DNA from: Eumeta japonica
Lineage: Eukaryota; Arthropoda; Insecta; Lepidoptera; Psychidae
Length of the DNA: 64,000 nucleotides
Direction: 5' to 3'
Assembly: GCA_005406025.1 (NCBI GenBank)
Contig: BGZK01002110.1
Coordinates: forward strand, 1 to 64,000
In this document: piece by piece, positions 12,550 through 24,109 of the stretch
Numbering within the stretch: position 1 is the stretch's first letter
Layout: each line of letters opens with the position of its first letter
The notes under the pieces: generated by a model
Told to the model about the DNA's origin: nothing
The model's database searches: none
Seen by the model: the letters and a program-made list of their open reading frames with translations, nothing else
Position numbers and translations under genes: made by a program

Positions 12550-13285
12550 GCGTGTTTCTAAGGTCCCCATAAGTCAGATACTATAGTCTCCACATGGTTA
12601 CGATTTTGGCATATCTCTCTTACTTTGCTGACATCCGTCAAACTTTTCATGCAAGTTCATCAGTTCTGGATGCTTAAAATTTGCCTCTATTTTTATGTCA
12701 CCATTTTGGTCTATGTAGGATTTTAGACTTTTGCCGACTTTTTCATCACACACAATCGCTTTAGAAATTTGTTTTGTTAATCTACTTCTATTCAGTCTTT
12801 CCAGATGACCAAACCAGCGCAATATGTTTTTTCTACATTAGTCAGTTCATCTTCATACAAACCACATCGCTCTCTCTCTCATCACTTTTTCTTCATCTAT
12901 CTTTCAAATATACTTTACACATAATGCGCAGAGATCGCGTCTCCAACTCATTGATTCTACTTTCATTTCTACTGCCATAGTCAACTTTCGCTTCCACACT
13001 TAAGCGTGGGTATCAGGACCCCATATATGGGGACAGCCAAACATTCTTGTCATGAAATACTTTTACCATTCGTAATAGCAAGCATTTACTTTATTTTCAG
13101 CAAGCAGTCTCCTATCAATACCTTGCTATGCTTACTGTTATTCGTTATTTTTATTTAAGGCAATGACTCTCCTTTTTATAACTCTGTCCTGTTTACCGTC
13201 ATTTGTATACAGACTACCCAAGTATACAAATCTCTTTCTCTTGTTCGACTCCATCACCAATAATATTTTTTTTAGGAAGCTGGTA
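12550..13285 (-). mobile_element. Non-LTR retrotransposon fragment (reverse transcriptase C-terminal region)
   Basis: Read on the minus strand, collinear pieces match the familiar C-terminal part of insect non-LTR RT proteins: KRFVYLGSLYTNDGK with RRV (about 13240-13160), VLIPTL..GSES..LWQ (about 13025-12975), MRWFGHLERLNRSRLTKQ (12822-12769) and a following VCDEKVGK region. Stops and frameshifts separate the blocks, so it is a dead 5'-truncated copy. The same blocks recur at 63600-64000, so at least two copies of one family lie in this window. The clade (RTE, Jockey or other) was not resolved. Confidence 0.75.
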
Positions 13286-13584
13286 GACTGGCAGAGACAA
13301 GAGCAGGCATGTGACGCTTATGCATTATAACACGTAAAGAATCGGACAGGAAGATTTCATGAAAAGTTTATTAAGATTCGTAATAAATCGAAAACCAGTT
13401 TTATAAACCATAGTATGCCAGCAGGGTTCTTCTACGGAATTTATTCTTCAGTAACTAAGTATGTGTAGTGCGTTCAATATGAATTGAATGAAGACCGTAA
13501 ACATGTATCTCAGCAATGGAGTTACGTACGCCGCACAAAGTGTACGATTATTGCATAGAGGCTTTGACTTTATCTATAGTGCCA

Positions 13585-13658
13585 CGCATGCGTGATAGGT
13601 AGAAATTGTACTAGTTGCCAGTAGGCAACTAGTACAATTTCTACCTATCACGCATACG
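13585..13658. repeat. Near-perfect 35-bp inverted duplication with 4-nt loop
   Basis: Arms 13585-13619 and 13624-13658 pair at 34 of 35 positions; loop is AGTA. The stem includes GATAGGTAGAAATTGTACTA and its complement. The loop is too short for a typical miRNA precursor. Best read as a recent snap-back duplication. Confidence 0.9.
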
Positions 13659-15079
13659 TAGTAACGTTTAATGTTATTCCGGACGCGGGGATGTTTATCG
13701 AGCGTGATGTTTATATATTCACAATTGTATTATCACGATATGCAGGCTTGTGAAAAATGGATGTGTTACATGAACTAACCAAAATTATCCTAATTTTACT
13801 ATACTTTAAGTTTATGACTGCCAATTTTTTCCGAATTCACTTCGATCTTGGACAGTTAGAACTGTCACATCAGCACATCGATGTTTCTTCAGAAGCGAGG
13901 AACTATGTTTCTTAATGTAGAGCCACGAACATGTGGAGCTAGAACGTTGGAAGCGCGTGATTAAACGCTTGATGTTGGCTGCGGGATGCGGTTGTGTACG
14001 CGGAGTGCAGGTGGGGCGAGAGCGTAAAGCCTTGAAGTACTTCCATACTCCCATCATCGATTAGAAAAGCATAAAATTATAACCTTGAAAAAAAATATAT
14101 CAAATTTGTGCCCAATCACTTATACAAATGTAAATGAGAATACATTAGATAATTTTTAATTTAATTCAATTCAAATCTCCAGGTCAATACAAAAGTGACC
14201 TAGAGAATGGAATTGAAAGAGGTATGTGTCTGTTCGTTTGTTTGTCTGTCCGTTTATTTGTTTCAGCTATTTTCTTTCAATAACCACTAATGTTACTGCC
14301 TTTAAAATCGGCTTAGATATAAAAATCGATGGTTCCCGATTTTTTATTAAATTATAAGACATCCTAAAAGCTCGCTGTGTATATAGTTTTACAATCCATA
14401 TGGATAAATACTGGAAAAAAAGAATTAAATTTAAAAGAAGCGATTTTAATTACAAAATTTAGACCACCTTTATTAGCGAAGGTTGCGAGCATTTATGTTA
14501 CGTTATATTATGTTAAATGATTGTTTTCATTGTTATCATAATTGACGCCTTTTTCCAAAAAGGGTTTAGGCAGAAATTACAGATTTTCATATGGTACGTC
14601 TTTGCATATTTCTATTTTCTTTCCTAGTCCATCAATTTTTTCGTGTAAGGTTTTGGACGTTTAAAATTTCGCCCTTTTTTGATAGGCCACCGATTTGGTT
14701 CGCATAGGACTAATCATTTAATATTTGATGTGACTACATACATTAAATTTTAAATAATTCATAATCATTAAATATTTTATGTACATTGGAGAATGAATGA
14801 ATTCCAATTCAAATGCCACAGAATTCGTTTTCAAATGAATAAAAAACATTTATTTTTAAAACCGCCAAGCTCGTAACTCACTAACGTACCGAACTTGCTT
14901 ATCTTTAAATGACACATGAATCCAACGTACGTTTAACAGGTAACTCCTCCATACAAAACTAACGAAACATATTTCATGAATGTAAAATGTTTAAAAGAAA
15001 CATTCCATAATTATAAAGTAAACTCACTGCCTCATGTGAGTTAATTAATATTTCTAAACATTCACCACGCACATTTTTC

Positions 15080-15500
15080 TGCCGCGGACGAATTTCAACG
15101 ACAAACGAATCCTCAACGGATTCCAACTCAACAAGTGCGTATGTTTTCCATTGAAAATTGCGGGGCGTGGAGAGCGGGCGGGGGTGACTCGCGAACCGAA
15201 ACGTAAAGTTCCAACTTAAACCCTATAAATAACTGAAACGCAAGCATTATTCCGCGTTATTGCCTCACCGGGCCGCGCTCGCGCTGCGAGTTTGTTGTTT
15301 TGCAGCGGCGGACCCGGCGAAATATTACTTATTAATGGGCCATTCATAAATATCAGGTGGAACCTAATTTGAGTCGGCGGAAAGCTCGCAGCTTTGGCGG
15401 AGCGGCGTATTTTATCGAATACGGGGTGCGCGCCCGGCCGCGTGCGCGCGGCGAGAGGTCCGCTTGCGTACGCCGACTTACGACCGATTCGTAAACGTGT
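15080..15500. promoter_or_regulatory. CpG-rich island, candidate conserved non-coding element
   Basis: In an otherwise AT-rich region, this block is rich in CpG (GGGCCGCGCTCGCGCTGCGA, GCGCGCCCGGCCGCGTGCGC) and contains TTATTAATGGGCCATTCATA with homeodomain-like TTAAT and CATAAA cores. The overlapping minus-strand open frame has no recognised motif. Enhancer or promoter function is inference only. Confidence 0.3.
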
Positions 15501-16719
15501 GATGAGCTATCACTTTCGGTACTAACGAGAGTCAAAAACGTTTTTTTCCCATTTTCAAATGAAAAATTTTTGGCACATTGAGATTTTCTTGAATTCAGAT
15601 CTGCCGACTGCGATTTACTGAGTATCGGAGAGTGTACGAAATATAAAATTAAAAATGCCCACATAATAATAAAGAATCAACCTATTGTATGGGAGCCGTT
15701 TCGAGGAATAAATTGTATTGAATCTCAACTTTACTCTCGATTTCGATCCCAGTCCTTCTCTCTATTCTAATGGCGATACCTTTTCCTCGGAGACCTTTGT
15801 ACGTATATCCCTTCTATTTTTCTTGTATACATGCTTTTTTTTCCAATAATAAGTCCTTTATGTAGTATTCGAGGAGGTAGTCCATGTTTCCGCAACATTT
15901 TATTACAGTAAAGTCAGAAAGAAAAAACAAACATGCGGACTTTATTAACATAATACATGGTAACGTTTCATTTGCACAACTATATGTTCTTTTTTCGTTC
16001 TAAATTTCATTAAGATCGGTCATGCCATTATTTAGTTAATAGAGGATATACAGACAGACACGAAAATTTTAATACATTAGGTACATAATAAAACGAATAT
16101 AAATTTATTAAAAACTGTGTCTAAGGTACTGTATGTACAGACGGAGCCTGAAATTATCAGAATAGTCAGAGAACTGGAGATCACCATTGAGAGAAATAAT
16201 TTTAGACGGCGGATGTAATACATAGCGCTAGTTAAATATTTATTAAACAAAAAATGTATGTAATGTATGCACTTTCCTACTTTTTAAGGTTCTTTTGATA
16301 GAAAATATTGAAAAACCTCTATTTTACTGTAATTTTATTATTATAACCTCCATAATTACTCAATCGTTTAATGTGTATATGAGTTGATGTTCTTGTGTAT
16401 TTCATATATTTTTCACAGTATATTTAAATAATCACATAGCTTATTTAAGCTATAAATTAATTGAGCTACAAATAATTTATAATTTGTTTATGTAATATTT
16501 GCTCTCTAATTAATGTTTCTGTCACTTTTCGCTCTATGATGTACAAAATAATCATAAAAAAAAAACACATTCAGCATAACAATATTATCGTTTCTAAAAA
16601 GCACCTCCGTTTCACAACGAAAGAGGTATTCATTATTGCTTTGGTCTGAGATAAATCGATCACCGTCGTATTTGTGTGTACGAACATTTCACGCACACAT
16701 GCACATCACGACTCACGTA

Positions 16720-16970
16720 TCAGTAATGAGTTGACCTGCCGTCGACATGCCCCGCTCCTAACAAGCGTGCTAAGTTATAAGCTAATAAATTCGAGGTAGG
16801 GACCGCAAAAACTTCGTTATCGGAAAACACAGTTAAGTTGAAGGTGCCTTGATAAGAAGTTAAGGGGCCCTTTCGCCCGACTAGGGCCGTGGGCCCGACA
16901 AACGCTCCGTGAGATATACGACAGCTCAATTCCACGGCTGCGCAGTTCCGCTTTGCTGTGATCTTGAGGT
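16720..16970. other. GC-elevated island, unassigned
   Basis: The stretch around GGGGCCCTTTCGCCCGACTA and GGGCCGTGGGCCCGACAAAC differs from its AT-rich flanks. A 71-codon minus-strand frame covers it but no domain is recognised and no good splice pair was seen. Could be a regulatory element or a repeat. Confidence 0.3.
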
Positions 16971-17077
16971 AGATTTCGAAACAAATATACCTGTCGTTGC
17001 TATATCAGGAATTGCATCATGGCCCGAATCTCAAAATAGCATTTAATTATCTCTATACAAAATTCTCCACGCGCTTC

Positions 17078-17145
17078 GTGATATAGCGGATAAAACGTTG
17101 GCCGTGAACTGATAGATTTTCGGTTCGATTAACACTAAGATGTAA
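17078..17145 (+). repeat. Possible decayed tRNA-derived SINE head
   Basis: GATATAGCGGATAAAACGTTGG resembles a type-II promoter A box and TTTCGGTTCGATTAAC resembles a B box, about 30 bases apart, as in tRNA-headed SINEs. No cloverleaf or tail was confirmed. Confidence 0.3.
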
Positions 17146-18359
17146 CGTGCTTCTAAATTCATCTCCGCATTATGTTGTACTTCTAGTTTTTTTTTATGTT
17201 AGAATCGAATTTGTCGAACATGAGATATTTTAATTCTTTAATTTCAATATTAACACAAATTGTAAATCGTATTTTTTTTATATTTTTCGTACATTATTAT
17301 CATTTATTAAAGAAATTCAATTTACAATTTCCACGACTAATACTCTTAAGTAAGAAAGTCTCTATTTTTGATCGAAAATGGAAAAATTCATGAAATATCT
17401 TGAGTTGAAGTTTTCCAGAATTATTTTATTTTTTGGATATTAATTAAAAATCTTGTATTTTTTACTCAAACGAAATCTACCATTTTGATGGCCAGCTACC
17501 ATCTGAGTTTTTATTCAAGAAGGTTAGCAACTAAACTTTGGATGCCTTAAAAAGCCGGAATAAAATATCGATGAAAGTTAGATGATTCTGGGCTACTAGA
17601 AAAAAACAGTTTTTCTAAAACTCGGCGGATCGCATAAATTTGACTATTCAAACAGAAGTTGCCCATTCGCCATTACCTAAGCTTGAATATTAATAAAATC
17701 GCTTCGAAATTCACTAAACTGTTCATTAATCATGAAATTATTTCTACTGAAAGACTGGATTAGTTCACCTTTAAAAATGTCAACAAAACTTTTATTTTAC
17801 TGCTGAGCAAACTTTATTACACCACCTCTTGAGCATTGGAGCAATTTATTATTATTATCGTCTTATTTATAAAGAAGTAAATTAAGATATTCAACGTCAA
17901 GTTTTTTAGACGTAACCAATTTCAAATTTCACTTACCCCTCTAATTATTATTGGTAAATTAAATTAATTTTATAGATAATATATATGAAATTAATCACCG
18001 TAATGCTGATTTGAAGATTGACTAAGTGTTTGTTGTACGGTGAGGATTTAAGATGAACATAGAATGAACTGTATTCCGAGGTGTGTCCCCGAAACTTGTT
18101 AAAAATCAGAAATTACTCAAGATACTATTTTACAACTGCGGGGTGTTATGTGTCCCATTTAAATGCGAAGATATATTAAAAAGAGAAATGCCCTAAGTAA
18201 TGAACTGATAAACCTCGAAGCTGACTTAATTTTCCGCACAGCCAGCGGATATCCCTAAACGCTTACAGTTAAAATCGATAGTCCTTCCCCTACAACGGCT
18301 GTCCCCGGACGTACCCACCTTTAGGTACGTAGATTGTGTTTCTAGTAAAGTTGCCGTCC

Positions 18360-18560
18360 GGTAAACAACCCAACTCGATTATCCTGCGGATCTGCGGGTC
18401 TCTGTAAACTACGGGGCCCCGAGCCGTCCCCGAGAACGTCGAAGATTATAGGGCCGACGCCAGACGTGACCTCTGGCGGCGCGGGCCGCATACACGAGCA
18501 GGGCGGCGCGAGGTGACATAGCGACACATAACGTGACACATCGCGATGACGGCGATAAGG
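18360..18560. other. GC-rich island, unassigned
   Basis: CpG-rich block with GGCGGCGCGGGCCGCATACA. A minus-strand frame of 159 codons spans 18342-18821 but is open largely through its AT-rich half, and the GC half (PPEVTSGVGPIIFDVLGDGS) was not recognised. Could be a repeat or regulatory island. Confidence 0.3.
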
Positions 18561-19416
18561 TGATGCGATTTTATAATATAGTTTTCGTTTATATCGATTC
18601 AGGTCGCCGATGACGATAATGGTGATGACCATTAAAGTCGGGCACAATGAGCAATATAATTTTATCTTATAGTCGTCGTTCATGGCGATTTGACTTACCA
18701 ATAATGAGATGGATGTTTCGGAATAGTAATTCATTAGTTGTGTCCTTCGGTTTCTTCGGTCGTTTAATTTATAAGAAATCGAATTATTTCTTAATAATTT
18801 AGAATACTTCAGCATAGACAATATTTTTAAACACAGTTCCGTGTGAGAAAGTTAATCGTCCGTGCGAAAAACAGTATTTTCTTAAATCTATTCCAACATC
18901 CTTAAAAGTTGGCTCTGCCCTTAATTTCCAATGACTGCCAACGATACTTTCAAAACAAAGTACCCTTTTCAAGCTATGATAAATCTGTTGATATCATGGG
19001 AATGCGACAGGGCTGCTGGCTCAGTCAAAACTATAGCTACCACGACATTGTTTTTAAGAAATTTGAGTTGAACTTTGATTTTGTTACAATACAAAATGAG
19101 AGTGACAGTCTTTAATTTCAGCGAATGCAGGGGTAACCCAAAAGAATTCAGCAAATGCTTTCGTCTTTTGTGTCTATCGATTGTGACCCTGATCCTGGTA
19201 TCGCTGTTGATTCTGATTCTAGTTTCAATCTAGATTCTAGTTCTACATTCGATATTATTCTGTTAAAATACTCATGAAAACCGAAAATAATCGAACTGTA
19301 ACAATTTTTTTGTATTATTGCCCATTCTCTTCATCCCAATCCTGGTTCTGCTAGCAATTCCGATCCCGGACCGGTGCCCTTGAACATTGCTATTGTCAAT
19401 AAGCAATCAGCATAAG

Positions 19417-19767
19417 TGTACGCGCCGGGACCGCCCCGGGGTATAAATCAGTTCGCGGGCTCGCGTGGATTTTGCCAAAACTGCACTTCAAGTGTCCAAG
19501 TGCACAAACCAAAATCGTCTAGTGGCACTGTTTTTAATTATTATGTTCACTCCCGCTAATTAACAGTTTTATTATAATTGTGTTGACCAACACTGTTCCG
19601 CGTTTTCTTCTTAGTTCACCCGTCCGCGCGTAAAAAAAGTACCTACGATGCGGCGGCAATCGAGTCTGTTTGACGTCTCGCGGATATCCCCCGGCCCGCA
19701 AATGTCAGCTGTCTTTTGCCTATGGGAGACAAACTGTGATATTAAAGGAGGTAAAATGGCGTAAACA
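19417..19767 (-). repeat. 3' LTR of BEL/Pao element
   Basis: 351 bp. Shares with the other LTR the words CTAGTG.CACTGTTTTTAATTA, CGAGTCTGTTTGACGT and ATATTAAAGGAGG.AAAATGG. Ends TG...CA. Confidence 0.88.
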
Positions 19768-19793
19768 TACCCCCGCCCTAAACAGGCTACTGC

Positions 19794-20058
19794 TTACCGT
19801 ATTGGTATAAGTGCAAGGCTGGTGACCGTTCGATGTAAAACGCTGGTAGGTTTCCGCATATCTACCACCCGCACAACATCATCCCGTCCAGGGTATAATT
19901 TTAATATCCGCCCGCGTTGCCACTGGAGGGGAAGAACACTGTCCTGCTTAATTAATATTAAGTCTCCAACTTGAGGAGATTCCGCTAAGTCCTTCCACTT
20001 ATACCGCTGCTGCAGAGTGTGCAAATATTTGGACTGGAACCGCTTCCAAATGTATACA
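19794..20058 (-). pseudogene. BEL/Pao pol remnant: C-terminal DUF5641-like domain
   Basis: Reads WKRFQSKYLHTLQQRYKWK, then VGDLILIKQDSVLPLQWQRG, RILKLYPGRDDVVRVVDMR and stops with ALIPIR. The LQWQ.GRI and YPG.D..VRVV motifs are typical of the domain after the integrase core in BEL/Pao Pol proteins. Upstream of about 20058 the coding sequence ends abruptly in AT-rich filler, so protease, RT, RNase H and integrase are gone. Confidence 0.9.
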
Positions 20059-21123
20059 AAAAATGCTATTTTACAAAATAAAAGTAAATAATATTATTTC
20101 CCACTCGCAGAATCCCAATCCAAGAATCCCTCTAAGTATAATGAAGAGAAAAAAAAGATGAGGAAAATTATTGTGAAAATCGAAAAGCAATAATCTTGCG
20201 GAATCGGTTTCCGAAAATTCGTATTAAAAATATACTATAATATGCTAAAAATGTCCGCCGACAAATATGTAACACGAAAAAAACGAAACATTCACCTATA
20301 TTAAATATTGTTACCCGCAATAAAACTTAAAACTCGAATTAAAATGTACGTAAACTACTAAACCCTGAATAAAACATTAAATGGAAAATGTTTCAAACAA
20401 AAGAATACCTAATGAAATAGCCCGCAAGTTTATGTAAACTAATTCAGAATAAAAATAAATTATTCTAAACGTCTAAAATCTACCTACATAATAAATGTTA
20501 TATTAAAGTATTTTATATAAAATATCTAAATAAGAAAAAAAGGCTGCTTAGCGTAATCGTATTGTAATACTAAATCAAATTAAAAAAGAATACTTAACTT
20601 AGAAAACCCGCTTAACCTAACACATAAATAATTAATTAAATATTCCCGCCTTATTACAAACAAAATATAAACCGCCCGCTCCATGTAACTTAAATTAAAC
20701 CATATAATATTTATGAAATAAAAGTAAAATTTTGTGACTCTTGTCCGTTTAGGTTTACGCAGCCTGCTATCGTGATTTTAAAGTTAAATAAATGTTTGCC
20801 TCGCAAAAAATGAACCATTCTGCCCGCCTGGTAATACCTAATATAATATCGGCTAAACTAATAAGTTTTGACCTTGATCGCTAAAAGTTTGAACAACAAT
20901 CACACGATTTACATTGTTCGTTCAAGCACCTTCTGTTAACCAGCTTGCATGCCACCTCAACAAACTCTGCAATGTACTTTAAGTTGAGAAAATACCAAAT
21001 ATAAAGTACCCACAAAAATCAAAACAAAAAAAATACGATTTTAACATTTAATTTTTTACGAAACCCGCATAAAAACCGTTTTAACCCCGCAATCCTTGAT
21101 GCTTGGTCTAAGGCACCAAAAAA
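20059..21123. other. AT-rich filler of BEL/Pao element with interspersed CCCGC words
   Basis: About 1.06 kb with no coding similarity. It contains at least eight CCCGC or GCCCGC words in a very AT-rich background (for example near 20314, 20420, 20608, 20645, 20675, 20821, 21065, 21086). Confidence 0.6.
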
Positions 21124-21478
21124 TGTACGCGAGGTAACAGGCCTGAAGAATAGTCAGTTCGAGGGCGCACTTAGATTTCGCCACCGCTGCGTTGCAGATG
21201 TCCAGGCGCTCCGGGCCGCGATCGTCTAGTGACACTGTTTTTAATTATTTTTTTAACACTCGCTAATCAATAGTTTTACTGCAATTATGTTGACCTGCAT
21301 CGACGCGCGTTTTATTTTTTAGTTCCCTCGTCAGCGCGTGAGCGAAATACTTCCGACGTCCCGGCAAACGAGTCTGTTTGACGTATCGCCCATGTTCCCC
21401 TCGCACCCGTGAATGGCAATCGTATTTTGTTTATAGGATACAAACTATGATATTAAAGGAGGCAAAATGGCGTAAATA
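21124..21478 (-). repeat. 5' LTR of BEL/Pao element
   Basis: 355 bp. Outer end reads GGCGTAAATA where the partner has GGCGTAAACA, so the terminal CA has decayed to TA. The target duplication ATAAG follows at once. Confidence 0.88.
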
Positions 21479-21544
21479 ATAAGTAAGGAATTCGTTCTAA
21501 GTTCACACAAGCGCGAAAGCGCGAACAAAAGTTAGTATCTTTAT

Positions 21545-21830
21545 AAATCGCAGCTTATATGTTAATCTGATGTATAAATTACATGGCTGTAAAATTTCTG
21601 CTGATTTCGTTCAGCGGTTCCAGTGTTATTGGGTAACAAACATCCAAACTTTCAAATTTATAATATTAACGCATCCCAAGCATCTTCGCCTACAACTTTA
21701 TTTAACGAAGTGTATGCAGAGCGGAGTCACAGTTTTGTCCACCGCCTGTCAGACCTGTCTATGGTCTATCGCCGGCGACTTAAACATTACCCAATGAAAG
21801 AAATATTTTTTATAGCCCAAGAATGACTTT
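21545..21830 (+). repeat. Probable non-LTR 3'-end repeat
   Basis: TTCAGCGGTTCCAGTGTTATTGGGTAACAAACATCCAAAC (in two parts: 21609-21650) and TTTATAATATTA are words common at 3' ends of lepidopteran non-LTR repeats. It is followed by an unrecognised segment of moderate GC. Family not named. Confidence 0.4.
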
Positions 21831-22429
21831 TTTTGTTTAAATACAATAATTAAATATATGGCTTCGCAGAATTTAATGTAGAACTATATAGGACCGTCGT
21901 TTTTTACGCATATTTGTTTTATTTATGAGACGGTTTAGCCAGTGCTCGCAAAAATGTCTGACAAAGCGAAAATTTTTATCGACTTCCTTGACAAAAACCA
22001 CGATATCTCAGCTTCTAAAAATTATAGCATAGATCACGAATGGTCACAAGTTACCTAAATAACTTAAAATTTTCCTCATATTTTCAAATTTAACTAGCAC
22101 TTCGAAAAATAATTGTGTTCAAAAATATAAATGAAAAAAAAAAATTGTTCAGACAGCTTATAATCTTTCACAAGAATAAGGTTATCAATTACAAAACTAT
22201 TTTTTTCAAATGGGAATGGTATTTCCAGATATTAGCGCGTTTTGAGAAACAAAAAACAAATTTTTCAGCTATATACATATAGTGGTATAGATAACTGTAT
22301 TCAAAACTATCTAACTCTGTAGGTTATGTTTGTACTATATACAACGTGTTGTCAAATTTTGTGATATTTGTTGTGATATCACTCAATGAAGCCATTTTTA
22401 CCAATTTTTAAATCGATTTATAATAAGAA

Positions 22430-22600
22430 CTTTCAATTGCGCTAATGATAGGTTGCTATCTGTCTGTTTATCTGTCGGAATGTCCTTTTATAACTTGAGA
22501 ACAGTTTGACCGATCTTAATGGAAATTGATATATATAAGGAAAATGTCATTTTGCGCAAATGTTATATTATTGGCGCATTCGACACACATCCAGTGGTAA
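22430..22600 (+). repeat. Dispersed repeat (CTGTCTGTTTATCTGTCGG type)
   Basis: AATTGCGCTAATGATAGGTT, TGTCTGTTTATCTGTCGGAA, TTTTATAACTTGAGAACAG and GACCGATCTTAATGGAAATT form a common insect repeat pattern. Diverged copies in tandem occur at 41565-41830. Confidence 0.5.
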
Positions 22601-22860
22601 CCAATAATGAAATTAAAAAATATTCTTACGTTTCTTTGGTGTAATAATAATAATAATTACTAAGTATAATAATAGGCATATTAATTTTTTTCCATAAACT
22701 TGTGTGTTAACGGTATTTAAAATGTGCGGGGTGCGAGAGTGTTTGAGAAGGTGGAGGTACGGGAAGCGTGGGGGTGTATGGATGTGTGAAGGTATGTGAA
22801 TATATGAGGGTATGTGAATATTTTAGGAGGTGTGAGTTTATAACGAGCTGTTTTCTTATT

Positions 22861-22880
22861 TATATATATATATATATATA
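22861..22880. repeat. (TA)n microsatellite
   Basis: About ten TA units, preceded by a G-rich stretch (22725-22845) of GTGTATGGATGTGTGAAGG type. Confidence 0.9.
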
Positions 22881-24109
22881 ATCAAATTAACAGTAATAAT
22901 AATATGCTTTTCGACCTCTTTCCACTTTTGGCCTTATTATTGGAGTTGCAGACGATGGTTATTTCTTTTGTGTTTTCAATGACACCTAACTGTAACTTGC
23001 ATTTAAGGAGAATTAACACATATTAGTAATTGGGGTATATAGATCGGTTCTTTTCGCCGTGATCTTGTATGAAGGATATGCAAAAACTTGTAAAAGATGA
23101 ACCAGAAATGTTACAGCCTTATATTAAAAACAAAACAAACGACGTACAAGACTGACGACTTGACATACCTTCCGAGATACAGAAAAAATAATTTAATTTG
23201 ACTACAAGTTAAAAACTTATTTTCACTAAAAATCTGCCACTTTCTGACTTCAAAATAACGGTCGTTGTTGTTGCTTCTTATCAAATATGAGATCAAAAAT
23301 AACTTTCATTGAAAAGTTAGAAGTGATTATGACTATTAGTCTTTGTGAAGTCCAAAACCATCTATAGATCGCTTGACCTGGATATTACGAGACACGTAGT
23401 CGTCACTAAGTCTCGAATAGTCGTATATTTTTTCACTATTAATAGAGTATAAAAATTTATTAGAAACGTGCACGCTTCGTCAAAAAGCGTTCCTAGGCAC
23501 CTCACAAATTGCATGCGATATGTTCACTGCTGCATCGGCCGCCTGCGCGTGACTGCGACCCGATTGATCAAAGTCTACCGCCGCTATGCAACTGAAACAT
23601 TGCGGTGCCTCCCGCGAATGTCGCTGCAGCTATTAATCTTTATACGATATATCGGACTACTAATAAACTGATTAATAAATGAATGAAATAAGTAAAATCA
23701 ATAAATGAAGCTAATAAATTACTACTAAACACTACTATCAAAGAAAAACTTGAAAACTATACTGAATAAAAAAAAACTGTTGTATAAATGAAATTATAAT
23801 TTTTATTGAAAAACATACACTCTTTTTACTTCTCATTGAAAGAGTAAATGACGAAATACAACCATTATATTCAATAAAGAAATGTATTTAATAATGCTGT
23901 ATTTGCAACTTTTTACAAGACAACATAGGGAAAAAGCTTGTTAGCATTTTATAAGTAAAAAGTTAGAGTAAAATCTCTTTTGTTGTGGCGAGTTATGGTA
24001 CCATTAAATAGATAACATTTTAAAAAGAAAAATATAACTAAAAACTATCCTCCCTCCATTTTTTCTATTGTTTTTCTGTCTACTAAAATTATACGTTTAT
24101 GAACCGAAT

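Larger units (their letters stand above)
19417..21478 (-). mobile_element. BEL/Pao LTR retrotransposon, internally deleted
   Basis: Two related LTRs (19417-19767 and 21124-21478), both starting TGTACGCG on the plus strand, flank an internal region of 1356 bp, far too short for gag-pol. ATAAG occurs immediately outside both ends (19412-19416 and 21479-21483), a 5-bp target duplication. On the minus strand the internal region ends with a pol C-terminus (DUF5641-like; 20058-19794), then a purine tract (TAGGGCGGGGGTA) abutting the 3' LTR. At the other end TTTTTTGGTGCCTTAGACC follows the 5' LTR, as in BEL primer-binding sites. The LTRs have diverged noticeably, so the copy is old. Confidence 0.9.

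Noticed and set aside
13585..13658. microRNA precursor
   Set aside because: Perfect stem with a 4-nt loop and no flanking stem extension; animal pre-miRNAs have larger loops and bulges.
13812..14057. Minus-strand frame of 81 codons and an opposing short frame (ERWKRVIKRLMLAAGCGC)
   Set aside because: Neither frame extends or shows a known motif; moderate GC alone keeps it open.
18342..18821. 159-codon minus-strand open frame
   Set aside because: Spans a composition boundary and matches nothing I recognise. Retained only as a GC-rich island.
19430..19470. Plus-strand core promoter (TATAAATCAGTTCG) in the left LTR
   Set aside because: TATA-like and initiator-like words appear on the plus strand, but the element's coding strand, purine tract and primer site all indicate minus-strand orientation; probably coincidental.
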